Shown: positions 1-7,585 of the stretch, one piece after another
Layout of the letters: every line of letters starts with the position of its first letter
How positions within the stretch are numbered: position 1 is the stretch's first letter
Assembly (NCBI RefSeq): GCF_900112815.1
Contig: NZ_FOND01000024.1
Location: 1-50,502, forward strand
Length of the DNA stretch: 50,502 nt
Source: Blastococcus tunisiensis
GTDB taxonomy: Bacteria > Actinomycetota > Actinomycetes > Mycobacteriales > Geodermatophilaceae
Direction of reading: 5' to 3'
The notes under the pieces: model-generated
What the model was told of the DNA's origin: nothing
The model's input: only the letters and a program-made list of their open reading frames with translations
Databases searched by the model: none
Made by a program: the position numbers and the translations under genes

Positions 1-352
1 CTCGGACAAGGGCGTTCAATACGTCGCCGTGCGCTACACCCAGCGCCTCGCCGAGGCCGGCGCGGTCGCGTCGGTCGGCTCCACCGGCGACTCCTACGAC
101 AACGCCCTCGCCGAGGCCTTCAACTCCCTCTTCAAGGCCGAACTCGTGCGCAACCGCGGCCCCTGGAAGGGCATCGACGACCTCGAGATCGCCGTCGCCG
201 AGTACGTCGACTGGTTCAACCACCGACGCCTACACGGCGAGATCGGCCTGATCCCACCGGCCGAGCACGAGGACCACTTCTACCGGCACAACCCCGTGGC
301 GACTACCGTCGCCGCGTCAGTTCCGAGTCTCCACTGAACTCGGGGCGAGACA
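1..352 (+). mobile_element. IS3-type insertion sequence, right end only
   Basis: The window opens inside an insertion sequence. The end of its transposase gene is followed at once by a terminal inverted repeat. Read on the minus strand from 352, the end starts TGTCTCGCCCCGAGTTCAGT and continues with GGAGACTC, which resembles IS3-group ends (TG..CGCCCCG..., then a GGAGACTC block). The transposase stop codon lies inside this repeat, as is common in the family. The boundary at 352 is inferred from the TG/CA terminal rule. The left end and any target duplication lie outside the window. Confidence 0.7.
2..337 (+). CDS. IS3-family transposase (OrfB), C-terminal part
   Basis: This is the 3' end of a DDE integrase-type transposase; the 5' part, including the first catalytic aspartate, is outside the window. 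The reading frame is open from base 2. It shows SDKGVQY, the segment around the second catalytic Asp, then the block YDNALAEAFNSLFKAEL, which carries the catalytic Glu of the DDE triad, and the conserved tail with YVDWFNHRRLHGEIG and PPAEHE. These are standard signatures of the rve domain in IS3 OrfB proteins. The visible part is uninterrupted, so the element may be intact. The gene ends inside the right inverted repeat. Confidence 0.9.
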   Translation, partial: SDKGVQYVAVRYTQRLAEAGAVASVGSTGDSYDNALAEAFNSLFKAELVRNRGPWKGIDDLEIAVAEYVDWFNHRRLHGEIGLIPPAEHEDHFYRHNPVATTVAASVPSLH

Positions 353-500
353 GACGAACCGCTCGTCGGTGACCTTGCGGACCAGTGCCAGGGCACGGGG
401 TGCCGCAGGTGAGCTGCGTGTGGCCGCTCCGCGACAGCCGCCGCGTGCCGGCATCGAGGCAACCGACCACGAGCCGGGGCTGGGAGGCCAGCAGCCAGGC
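353..500. other. IS-flanking spacer, no gene recognised
   Basis: This is the stretch between the IS end and the stop codon of the next minus-strand gene. The minus strand stays open and reads ALALVRKVTDERFV up to the IS boundary, which could be the remains of a gene cut by the insertion. It is too short to assign to a family. Confidence 0.3.
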
Positions 501-1010
501 CTAGCCTCTTCTCGCCTCGAACGAGGCCGTCATGATCACTTCCTCGTCGGCCAGATCAACACCGAGCCAGACGAGGAAGGCTGCCGGGACTCCCCACCCG
601 AGGAAGTTCAGCATGGCCTCCACCAGGACGTCGGTTCCCTCGTCGGTCGGGACGGCCCAGATCCCGACGACCGAATGAAGAGTCCGATCCAGTCCCACAC
701 CGAGAAGTACGTATCCCGCGATGATGAGCGCCCTGCCCAGCCGGTCCCGCCCGCCGCGGCGGCGTGCTGCGCGCCAGATGTAGCAGCCGATCGTGAACAC
801 CACTGCCCCCCACGTGACCCGGCTGGCGCCGTCCGCCAGGGCCTGGGGGCCCTCCCCGTGAAACGGGTCGGGGAGTGAGTTGGCCGCGACGAGGTCCATG
901 ACCCCGATCGCCACCACGGCCAGTCCCGTGGCGATGACCAGCCCTCCGAGAGCGAACAGGGCGACCAGGGGTCGAGGACGATTTCGTGGCTCGTGTGTCG
1001 ACGGACGCAT
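501..1010 (-). CDS. Small four-helix membrane protein, function unknown
   Basis: The 169-residue product has four clear hydrophobic segments (about residues 13-40, 60-80, 95-120 and 135-160) separated by short charged loops, one of them Arg-rich (RAARRRGGRDR), so it should sit in the cytoplasmic membrane with the Arg loop inside. The ATG at 1010 was chosen because a purine-rich ribosome site (GGGGGTGGG) lies just upstream. The frame stays open a further 42 codons, but that stretch is Ser/Arg-rich and not protein-like. I do not recognise a family. It stands alone beside an IS end. Confidence 0.65.
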   Translation of the reverse strand: MRPSTHEPRNRPRPLVALFALGGLVIATGLAVVAIGVMDLVAANSLPDPFHGEGPQALADGASRVTWGAVVFTIGCYIWRAARRRGGRDRLGRALIIAGYVLLGVGLDRTLHSVVGIWAVPTDEGTDVLVEAMLNFLGWGVPAAFLVWLGVDLADEEVIMTASFEARRG

Positions 1011-1041
1011 CGCACCCACCCCCAGGTCGCTGCGGTCGACG

Positions 1042-1400
1042 CTAGACCGGCCAGCAGGCGAGCAGAAGGTGTTGCGAAACGAACTCGACCGCATTCCCGC
1101 GCGAGAATGCAGGCGTTGTCCGACGAGGCACGGCACTCATGGCGGGAGGGCCGGGGCGGTGCATGGTGCGGGCGTTTTCGGGTCCGCTGCCGTGCACGGC
1201 GCGGCTCAGGTCACGCCGGGCGCGGGCCGGCGCCGGCGCACGGGTCAGCAGGTCGCGCACCACGGTGAGCACCTCGGCCGGCGCTTCCTCGGCCATGAGG
1301 TGGCCCGCGGTCGTCGTCCGGTGGTCCAGATCCTCGGCCCAGCGGGACCGCAGCTCGCGCGCGTCGAAACCCAGCGCCTGGATCGCTGAACGGGTGGGCG
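1042..1400 (-). pseudogene. 3' remnant of an alpha/beta hydrolase (dehalogenase-like)
   Basis: The minus-strand frame from about 1400 down to 1240 reads like the C-terminal end of a haloacetate-dehalogenase-type alpha/beta hydrolase. It includes GFDARELRSRWAEDLDH and then AGHLMAEEAPAEVLTVVRDL, which matches the family's catalytic-His segment (GHF.aEE.Pe....l..f). No N-terminal half, nucleophile elbow or start codon is present. The 3' side continues into Arg/Pro-rich sequence that does not look coding. It is best read as a decayed gene end left between msrA and the membrane protein gene. The 5' limit is approximate because the msrA hairpin occupies it. Confidence 0.55.
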
Positions 1401-1420
1401 ACCCGTCGGATCGCCCACCC
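1392..1420 (-). terminator. Hairpin downstream of msrA
   Basis: A perfect 10-bp inverted repeat (GGGTGGGCGA / TCGCCCACCC) with a 9-nt loop lies 36 bp past the msrA stop on the minus strand. It has no T-tract, as is usual for hairpin terminators in high-GC actinobacteria. Confidence 0.6.
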
Positions 1421-1455
1421 CTCGCAGCGGTGCCCGCCGTTCCGGGCTCAGGTCC

Positions 1456-1968
1456 TCAGGCGGTCTGCGCCTCGCGGCGCGGCAGCACCCAGTCGGGCCG
1501 CACGACGTGGCACGTGTAGCCGTACGGGTACTTCTGCAGGTAGTCCTGGTGCTCCTCCTCGGCCTCCCAGAACGGGCCGGCCGCCGTCACCTCGGTCACG
1601 ACCTTCCCCGGCCACAGCCCGGACGCGTCGACGTCGGCGATGGTGTCCTCGGCGACGCGCTTCTGCTCGTCGCTGGTGTAGAAGATCGCCGAGCGGTAGC
1701 TGCGACCCACGTCGTTGCCCTGCCGGTCCTTCGTCGACGGGTCGTGGATCTGGAAGAAGAACTCGAGCAGCTCCCGGAAGGAGATCACGGCGGGGTCGAA
1801 GACGATCTCGACCGCCTCCGCGTGGTCACCATGGTTCCGGTAGGTGGCGTTCGGGGTGTCGCCTCCCGAATAGCCGACGCGGCTGCTGATCACTCCCGGG
1901 CGCTTGCGCAGCAGGTCCTGCGCACCCCAGAAGCAACCGCCGGCCAGGATCGCCGTCTCAGTGGTCAT
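1456..1968 (-). CDS. msrA: Peptide-methionine (S)-S-oxide reductase MsrA
   Basis: This cytosolic repair enzyme reduces methionine-S-sulfoxide in proteins, using thioredoxin as the usual reductant. The product has 170 residues, normal for a single-domain MsrA. The catalytic motif GCFWG is at residues 11-15 with Cys12 as nucleophile. The family blocks GYSGG, HAEAVEI and [12 protein letters not shown] follow. A second cysteine (YGYTCH, about residue 153) is the probable resolving residue. The ATG at 1968 has a GAGAGAAGAGG ribosome site upstream. The frame extends 36 codons further upstream, but that extension is not MsrA-like. The gene has its own downstream hairpin and seems monocistronic. Confidence 0.93.
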   Translation of the reverse strand: MTTETAILAGGCFWGAQDLLRKRPGVISSRVGYSGGDTPNATYRNHGDHAEAVEIVFDPAVISFRELLEFFFQIHDPSTKDRQGNDVGRSYRSAIFYTSDEQKRVAEDTIADVDASGLWPGKVVTEVTAAGPFWEAEEEHQDYLQKYPYGYTCHVVRPDWVLPRREAQTA

Positions 1969-2113
1969 CGTCTGCCTCTTCTCTCCGATGGACGCCTCAG
2001 GAGAACACGGCGACCGGCCCGTGTGTTTCCGCGCGAGCCCGCACCGCTCGTCACGCCGGCGGTGGGGAACGTCCACGCTCGGCGAGGGGTCGCCGCCGTG
2101 ACCGAGACGTGGG

Positions 2114-3145
2114 CTACGGATGCGTGGGCGTCACAGCCCGCTCGCCGACGTCCGGTCGGCGGTTCCGCAGCTTCCGGGCCACCGGCCCGCGGGGCGAGGC
2201 AGCATGGCGCCACTCGCGAGGCGTCGTCCCGAAGGCCTGCCGGAAGCGGCGGCTGAAGTACGAGGCATCGGTGAATCCCCAGCGCCGCGCGACCACCGCG
2301 ATCGAGCGGTCGCGGTGGGCGAGATCGGACAGATCCCGGCGCGCTCCCTCCAGCCGCTGGTGGATCATCCACTGCTCGAGACTGAAGCCGGCCGCCGCGC
2401 ACAGCCGGTAGAGCTGACGGACCGAGATGGCGTGCGCCGCCGCGATCTGCTCGACGTCGAGGCCCGGCTCGGTGAGGTGCCGGCGGACGTAGCCGCGTAC
2501 CTGGGTCAGCAGTGTCTCCTCGACGACGTCGTCGACGGACCGGCCGGTGGCGCCCGCCGAGGCGAGGAGTGCGCGGACGAGGTCCACCGTCGCGCCGGCG
2601 ACCGACGGCGCGGTCGGGTCGGTCGCGAGCAGCTGCGCATCCCGGCTCAGGTGCTCCAGGTGCCCGCGCACCAGGCCGAAGAGGGGGCTGCGGTGGATCC
2701 GGGGGAGGGCCCGTCGGACCACGTCGACGGGCAGGCCGAGCCGGCCGACGGGCACCTGCACCGCCCGGCAGATCCCGGGCCCCGAGCAGTGGTACCCGTA
2801 GGGGGAGGCGACCTCGGTCACGGCCAGGCCGCCGCGCGGCACCACGCGCTGACGGCCGAGGTGCTCGTGCAGGGCGACGCCCCGTTCCTGGACGGCGAAG
2901 GAGACCGTCGGCGCGGCGTCCGCGCCGATCTGGCGACGCGAGCGGCTCAGGGTCAGCTCGCCGGAGAGCTCCAACCGCAGCACCGAGATGCCGCCGAGGT
3001 CCCAGGCGTCGAGCCGGGCCCGGGCGGGCTCCCGTGGGTCGGCGAAGTGGATGCGGGACACCAGGGCGGCCTCGAGCCGCTCGGCCACCCGAGCGGGGCG
3101 GCGTCCGGCGGGGTCCAGACGGTCGGTGTCGAGGAGGGTGACCAC
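2114..3145 (-). CDS. AraC-family transcriptional regulator (AraC-binding-like N-domain)
   Basis: A 343-residue regulator. The N-terminal half resembles the AraC-binding-like (AraC/NimR-type) ligand domain. The last ~100 residues carry two helix-turn-helix motifs: [18 protein letters not shown], then the AraC signature with [33 protein letters not shown]. The GTG at 3145 is preferred because GGGAG lies 5 nt upstream. An in-frame ATG at 3223 would add 26 Arg/Ser-rich residues and has no ribosome site. It is divergent from the hydrolase gene starting at 3353, with about 200 bp between them, so it probably controls that gene. The ligand is unknown. Confidence 0.85.
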   Translation of the reverse strand: MVTLLDTDRLDPAGRRPARVAERLEAALVSRIHFADPREPARARLDAWDLGGISVLRLELSGELTLSRSRRQIGADAAPTVSFAVQERGVALHEHLGRQRVVPRGGLAVTEVASPYGYHCSGPGICRAVQVPVGRLGLPVDVVRRALPRIHRSPLFGLVRGHLEHLSRDAQLLATDPTAPSVAGATVDLVRALLASAGATGRSVDDVVEETLLTQVRGYVRRHLTEPGLDVEQIAAAHAISVRQLYRLCAAAGFSLEQWMIHQRLEGARRDLSDLAHRDRSIAVVARRWGFTDASYFSRRFRQAFGTTPREWRHAASPRGPVARKLRNRRPDVGERAVTPTHP

Positions 3146-3352
3146 GGGTGCTCCCTGCGCGAGGACCCCACGACGTGCGAACGAGAGCGATCCTGGCCTG
3201 CGCCGGACCGGATGTGAAGACATCCACGTCGCGCTCGGGCCGGCAGCCAGGGTCCGCAGATCGTCAGCGAGGGCACATCCGCGGGCCGGCGGCGGCCCTA
3301 GCGTCCGGACCAGTTCGCGACCCGCCCGGCCGCGACCCCTCGGGGAGGTCCC

Positions 3353-4180
3353 GTGAACGCTCCCGCCGGCACACCCGTCGTCTTCGTGCACGGACTCTGG
3401 TTGCACGCCACGAGCTGGGAGCCGTGGGTCGAGTACTTCGCCGCTCGGGGCTACGAGCCCATCGCTCCGGGCTGGCCGGGTGAACCGCCCACCGCCGAGG
3501 AGGCCCGGGCGAATCCGGACACGGTCGCCGGCTACGGCATCGGCGACATCGCCGACCACTACTCGGAGATCATCTCCGGGCTCGCCTCCCCACCGGTGGT
3601 CATCGGCCACTCCTTCGGCGGCCTGGTCGCGCAGCGGCTGCACGGCATGGGCGTCAGCCGCGCCTGCGTCGTCCTGTCCCCGGCTCAGTTCAAGGGCAAT
3701 CTGGCCCTGCCGCCGACGCAACTGCGCACCGCCTGGCCGGTGCTCTCCCGCCCCGGGCTGCGGAAGAAGACCTGGTCGCACAGCGCCGACAGCTTCGCCA
3801 GGACCTTCGCCAACGCCGTCCCCCGTCCGGAGTCCGACGCGCTGTATGCCGCCTACGGCATCCCCTCGCCCGCCCGGCCGCTCTTCCAGGCGAGCGTGGC
3901 GAACGTCAGCTTGCGCAGCGAGGCCTCGGTCGACACCCGGCGGGAGCGCGGCCCGGTGCTGCTCATCGCCGCCGGCAAGGACCGGACGGTGCCCGAGGCC
4001 ACCGTCCGGGCCGCCTACCGGATCCAGTCCCGCAACCCGGGCGTCACCGAGCTGAGGGTGTTCCCCGACCGGGGGCACTCCATGGGCGCGGATGCGGGTT
4101 GGCGGGAGATCGCCGACACCGCCCTGGAGTTCCTCACCCGTCACGACGTCGCCACGTCGACGGGCGTCGGGCACGGCTGA
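3353..4180 (+). CDS. Alpha/beta hydrolase
   Basis: A cytosolic 275-residue alpha/beta-fold hydrolase. The oxyanion segment VFVHGLWLH is at residues 10-18, the nucleophile elbow GHSFGG has Ser87, the acid is probably the Asp in [10 protein letters not shown], and the catalytic His is in DRGHSMG near the C terminus, so the triad is complete. It starts at GTG with CGGGGAGGT just upstream. It lies opposite the AraC-type regulator and 37 bp ahead of a second hydrolase on the same strand, so co-transcription is likely. The substrate cannot be named; lipase or esterase-like activity is the general expectation. Confidence 0.85.
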   Translation: MNAPAGTPVVFVHGLWLHATSWEPWVEYFAARGYEPIAPGWPGEPPTAEEARANPDTVAGYGIGDIADHYSEIISGLASPPVVIGHSFGGLVAQRLHGMGVSRACVVLSPAQFKGNLALPPTQLRTAWPVLSRPGLRKKTWSHSADSFARTFANAVPRPESDALYAAYGIPSPARPLFQASVANVSLRSEASVDTRRERGPVLLIAAGKDRTVPEATVRAAYRIQSRNPGVTELRVFPDRGHSMGADAGWREIADTALEFLTRHDVATSTGVGHG

Positions 4181-4217
4181 CCACATCCACGCAACCGCAA
4201 CCAGGAGGCACTCACCC

Positions 4218-5042
4218 ATGCCCACCATCGCGACGGCCGACGGCACGGAGATCTTCTACAAGGACTGGGGCACCGGGCGACCCATCGTCTTCAGCCACGG
4301 CTGGCCGCTGTCGGCCGACGACTGGGACAGCCAGATGATGTTCTTCCTCCGGCACGGCTACCGCGTCGTCGCGCACGACCGGCGAGGGCACGGTCGCTCG
4401 GCGCAGGTGAGCGAGGGGCACGACATGGACCATTACGCCGACGACCTCGCGGCACTGACCGCACACCTCGACCTGCACGACGCGGTGCACGTCGGGCACT
4501 CGACCGGCGGTGGTGAGGTCGCGCACTACCTCGCCCGGCACGGGGAGGACCGCGTGGCGAAGGCGGTCCTGATCAGTGCGGTGCCGCCGATCATGGTGCA
4601 GACCGACGCCAATCCGGGCGGGCTGCCCAAGAGCGTCTTCGACGGCATCCAGGACCAGGTGGCCACCAACCGGTCGGCGTTCTACCGCGACCTCGCCGCG
4701 ACCGCGTTCTACGGGTTCAACCGGCCGGGTGCGGAACCGATCGAAGCGGTCATCCAGAACTGGTGGCGCCAGGGGATGATGGGCGGCGCCAAGGCGCACT
4801 ACGACGGCGTCGTCGCGTTCTCCCAGACCGACTTCACCGACGACCTGAAGAAGATCACCGTGCCCGTACTCGTCATGCACGGCGACGACGACCAGGTCGT
4901 GCCCTATGCCGACTCCGGACCGCTCTCGGCCGAGCTGCTGCCGAACGGGACGCTGACGACCTACGCCGGCTTCCCCCACGGCATGCCGACCACGCACGCC
5001 GACACGATCAACGCGGATCTGCTGGCCTTCATCCAGGGCTGA
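4218..5042 (+). CDS. Alpha/beta hydrolase, non-haem chloroperoxidase/arylesterase type
   Basis: The 274-residue product matches the cofactor-free haloperoxidase/esterase group closely. It has [16 protein letters not shown] at residues 25-40, DRRGHGRS at 54-61, the diagnostic elbow GHSTGGGE with Ser95, the acid Asp in [10 protein letters not shown], and His in [10 protein letters not shown]. These proteins hydrolyse small esters and can show perhydrolase activity; the biological substrate is usually unknown. The ATG is preceded by AGGAGG (7-nt spacing). It follows the other hydrolase in the same orientation, and a PaaX-type regulator starts about 120 bp downstream. Confidence 0.9.
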   Translation: MPTIATADGTEIFYKDWGTGRPIVFSHGWPLSADDWDSQMMFFLRHGYRVVAHDRRGHGRSAQVSEGHDMDHYADDLAALTAHLDLHDAVHVGHSTGGGEVAHYLARHGEDRVAKAVLISAVPPIMVQTDANPGGLPKSVFDGIQDQVATNRSAFYRDLAATAFYGFNRPGAEPIEAVIQNWWRQGMMGGAKAHYDGVVAFSQTDFTDDLKKITVPVLVMHGDDDQVVPYADSGPLSAELLPNGTLTTYAGFPHGMPTTHADTINADLLAFIQG

Positions 5043-5163
5043 CCGAGGGTTGGGTGACGCCGATGGGGGAACCGGGGCGGCGCCTGTAGCCGATTCCGGG
5101 CACGGGGAAGAAGACTCTCGAGGGTCGGCGGCAGGGCCCGCCGCGTCGGCCCTGGGAGGGTGG

Positions 5164-5991
5164 ATGACGGACGGCGCCGCCGAGGTGCGCTTCAAGCCGC
5201 AGGATCTCCTGCTCGCACTGGGGGGCGCACTGATCCTCGACGAGTACGAGGACCCCCTTCCGACGCGGGTCTTCCTGGACGTGCTCCGGCCCCTGGGGGT
5301 CGGTGACGACGCCACCAGGTCGGTCCTGACCCGGCTCGCCGGGCGCGGTCTGCTCACCCGGCACCAGGACGGGAGAGTGGTCAGCTACGGCCTGACCGTC
5401 AGGTCCCGGCGGCTCCTGCGCGAGGGGCGCGAGCGCGTGGAGGCGGTCGATCCGTTCGACCAGACGAGCACCGACTGGACGCTGCTGAGCTTCTCCCTCC
5501 CCGAGACCCAGCGGCACGTCCGGAACCGGCTGCGGTCCCGGCTGACCTGGGCCCGCTTCGGCTGCCTGCGCGACGGGCTGTGGATCGCTCCCGGTCGCGT
5601 CGCCCTCGACTCGATCATCGGTGTCGACACCGAGGTCGAGGGCCTGCAGGTCGACGGGTTCCTGGCCGCTCCCGCCGCCGGCACGGACGTCGCCCGGTTC
5701 GTCGCCCGGGCCTGGGACCTCGACGCGCTGCGCCGGGAGCACGAGGAGTTCCTCCACCGGTGGGAGCGACCTGCGCCGCGGGAGGGGGACCCGCTCACCT
5801 CGTTCACCCTCCTCGGCGCCCACTGGATCCGGCTGCTGCGGCTCGACCCGGTGCTGCCCGAGCGGTACCTGGGCGAGGACTGGCCCGCTCACCGATCGGC
5901 GCGCGCGCACCGCGCCGCCTTCGCGTCCCTGGAGCCGCGGGCGCGGGCGGCCTTCGCCGACCTCGTGCAGGACGCGCGGGCCCGACGGTGA
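5164..5991 (+). CDS. PaaX-family transcriptional regulator
   Basis: A 275-residue PaaX-like repressor. It has an N-terminal winged helix (about residues 12-85, with PQDLLLALGG, RSVLTRLAGRGLL and the wing RVVSYGLT), the central block STDWTLLSFSLPETQRHVRNRL, and the C-terminal domain with GAHWIRLLRLDPVLPERYLGEDW. PaaX of Gram-negative bacteria senses phenylacetyl-CoA, but actinobacterial members control varied catabolic genes. The ATG at 5164 has GGGAGGGTGG before it. An upstream in-frame start at 5050 would add 38 Gly/Ala/Asp-rich residues and seems unlikely. It sits amid hydrolase genes, so an acyl or aromatic effector is plausible. Confidence 0.88.
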   Translation: MTDGAAEVRFKPQDLLLALGGALILDEYEDPLPTRVFLDVLRPLGVGDDATRSVLTRLAGRGLLTRHQDGRVVSYGLTVRSRRLLREGRERVEAVDPFDQTSTDWTLLSFSLPETQRHVRNRLRSRLTWARFGCLRDGLWIAPGRVALDSIIGVDTEVEGLQVDGFLAAPAAGTDVARFVARAWDLDALRREHEEFLHRWERPAPREGDPLTSFTLLGAHWIRLLRLDPVLPERYLGEDWPAHRSARAHRAAFASLEPRARAAFADLVQDARARR

Positions 5992-6090
5992 GCCGTGGTC
6001 TGGCTCACACAGATGTTCGGCAATTCGTTGACGCGCGTCTGGTGGACTCCTAGCGTCACCGGCATCCCCGGAACCGTCGTGAGGAAGCCG

Positions 6091-7488
6091 ATGTCCCCCC
6101 GATCCCTCGCCACCGCCATGACCTGCGCCCTTGCCATCGCGTTCGTCTCCATCCCGTCCGCCGCCGCCGAGGAACCCTCGGGTCCGCGGCACATCGAGGG
6201 GACGGTCGACGACGGAGCCACCGCCTGGGTCGCCGACGTCCCCGCCGACTGGAACGGCACCGTGCTCCTGTACGGCCACGGCTACCGGCCCAGCTTCTTC
6301 CCCATCCCGCCCACCCCCGAGAACGCCCCGGACGACGCGACCCGGCAGGCCCTGCTGGACCGCGGGTACGCCCTGGTCGGCTCCTCCTACGAGCGTGGCG
6401 GCTGGACGCTGGACACCGCCGCCGAGGACCAGCTGCAGACCCTGGACGCGTTCCGCGCCGCGGTCGGGGAGCCCTCCCGCGTGCTCGCCGTCGGAACCTC
6501 CATGGGCGGCCTGGTGACCGGGCAGCTGGCCGAGATGCCGGGCGCGCCGATCGACGGGGCGCTGCCCACCTGCGGGCTGATGCACGGCGGTGTCGACCTG
6601 CTCAACTACCAGCTCGACGGCGCCCACGCGATCGCGCAGCTGCTCGTCCCCGAGGGCTCCGACGTCCGGCTGGCCGACTACGGGGGTGACCTGGCCGCCG
6701 TCAATGCCGCGGCGAGCACGCTCACCGACGCCGTCGTGGCCGCGCAGGACGACCCCGCGGGCCGGGCGCGTATCGCGCTCGCCGCCGCCCTCTACCACCT
6801 GCCCCGCTGGGCCGAGGGCCAGCCCGCGCCGGACCCGCGGGACTACCAGGCGCAGGTGGACGCGCAGATCGCCCAGTTCACCGTCGCCCTCGGGTTCACC
6901 TACCCGGCCCGGGTCGACATCGAGACCACGGTCGGCGGCAATCCGTCCTGGAACGCCGGCGTCGACTACCGGGCGCTGCTGCAGCACGCCGACGAGCGCG
7001 CGCAGGTGGTGGCCCTGTACCGGGCGGCCGGACTCGACCTCCGCGCCGACCTGGCCCGGCTCACCGAGACGGCGTCGGTGACCCCGGACGAGGACGCGCT
7101 GCGGACCGCCTACGCCACCTCCGAGCTCACCGGCGACCTGCAGGTGCCGGTGCTGAGCCTGCACACCACGCACGACGTCCTGGCGCCGGTGCAGGTCGAG
7201 GAGGAGTACGCGGAGACCGTGCGGCACGCCGGCGCGGGGGGCCTGCTGCGCCAGGCCTTCGTGCAGCGGCTGGGCCACTGCGCGTTCACCCCGGCGGAGC
7301 TGGTCGCCTCCGTGGAGGCCCTCGACGAGCGGGTCGCCACCGGCCGCTGGGGATCGGCGGCCCACCCCCGGAAGCTGGATGCCGCGGCGGAGGCGCTCGG
7401 CCTGGGCGAGTCGGAGATCCTGCCCCGCTACCGGCCGGCGGAGTGGCTGGGCGACCGCGGCGGCCTGTTCGGCCGGCCGCGCTTCTGA
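6091..7488 (+). CDS. Secreted alpha/beta hydrolase
   Basis: The 465-residue product begins with a Sec-type signal peptide (positively charged start, hydrophobic core, cleavage near residue 26 after IPSAAA). The mature part is an alpha/beta hydrolase: LLYGHGYRP is the oxyanion region, VGTSMGG carries the probable nucleophile Ser137, an Asp lies in LHTTHDVLAPVQ, and a His in QRLGHCAFTPAEL. The architecture resembles secreted prolyl-oligopeptidase-like or tannase-like hydrolases, but I cannot fix the substrate. The ATG has GAGGAAG 5 nt upstream. It is followed on the same strand by a second secreted hydrolase, suggesting joint extracellular ester or peptide degradation. Confidence 0.82.
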   Translation: MSPRSLATAMTCALAIAFVSIPSAAAEEPSGPRHIEGTVDDGATAWVADVPADWNGTVLLYGHGYRPSFFPIPPTPENAPDDATRQALLDRGYALVGSSYERGGWTLDTAAEDQLQTLDAFRAAVGEPSRVLAVGTSMGGLVTGQLAEMPGAPIDGALPTCGLMHGGVDLLNYQLDGAHAIAQLLVPEGSDVRLADYGGDLAAVNAAASTLTDAVVAAQDDPAGRARIALAAALYHLPRWAEGQPAPDPRDYQAQVDAQIAQFTVALGFTYPARVDIETTVGGNPSWNAGVDYRALLQHADERAQVVALYRAAGLDLRADLARLTETASVTPDEDALRTAYATSELTGDLQVPVLSLHTTHDVLAPVQVEEEYAETVRHAGAGGLLRQAFVQRLGHCAFTPAELVASVEALDERVATGRWGSAAHPRKLDAAAEALGLGESEILPRYRPAEWLGDRGGLFGRPRF

Positions 7489-7512
7489 TCCGTCCGGTAT
7501 CCGGCGTCGGGC

Positions 7513-7531
7513 CGGGCACCTCGCGTGCCCG
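7513..7531 (+). terminator. Short hairpin between the two secreted hydrolases
   Basis: An inverted repeat of 7 bp (CGGGCAC / GTGCCCG) with a 5-nt loop lies 24 bp past the stop of the upstream hydrolase. It is a weak terminator or attenuator candidate. Confidence 0.35.
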
Positions 7532-7585
7532 ACCCGCGCCGGCCCGTCGCCGTCCCGTTGCTCGCCCAGTTCCCGTGGAGGACAC

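Noticed and set aside
3146-4246. Long N-terminal extension of the AraC-type regulator
   Set aside because: The frame stays open to 4246 but is antisense to the hydrolase at 3353. A GTG with ribosome site at 3145 gives a normal-length AraC protein.
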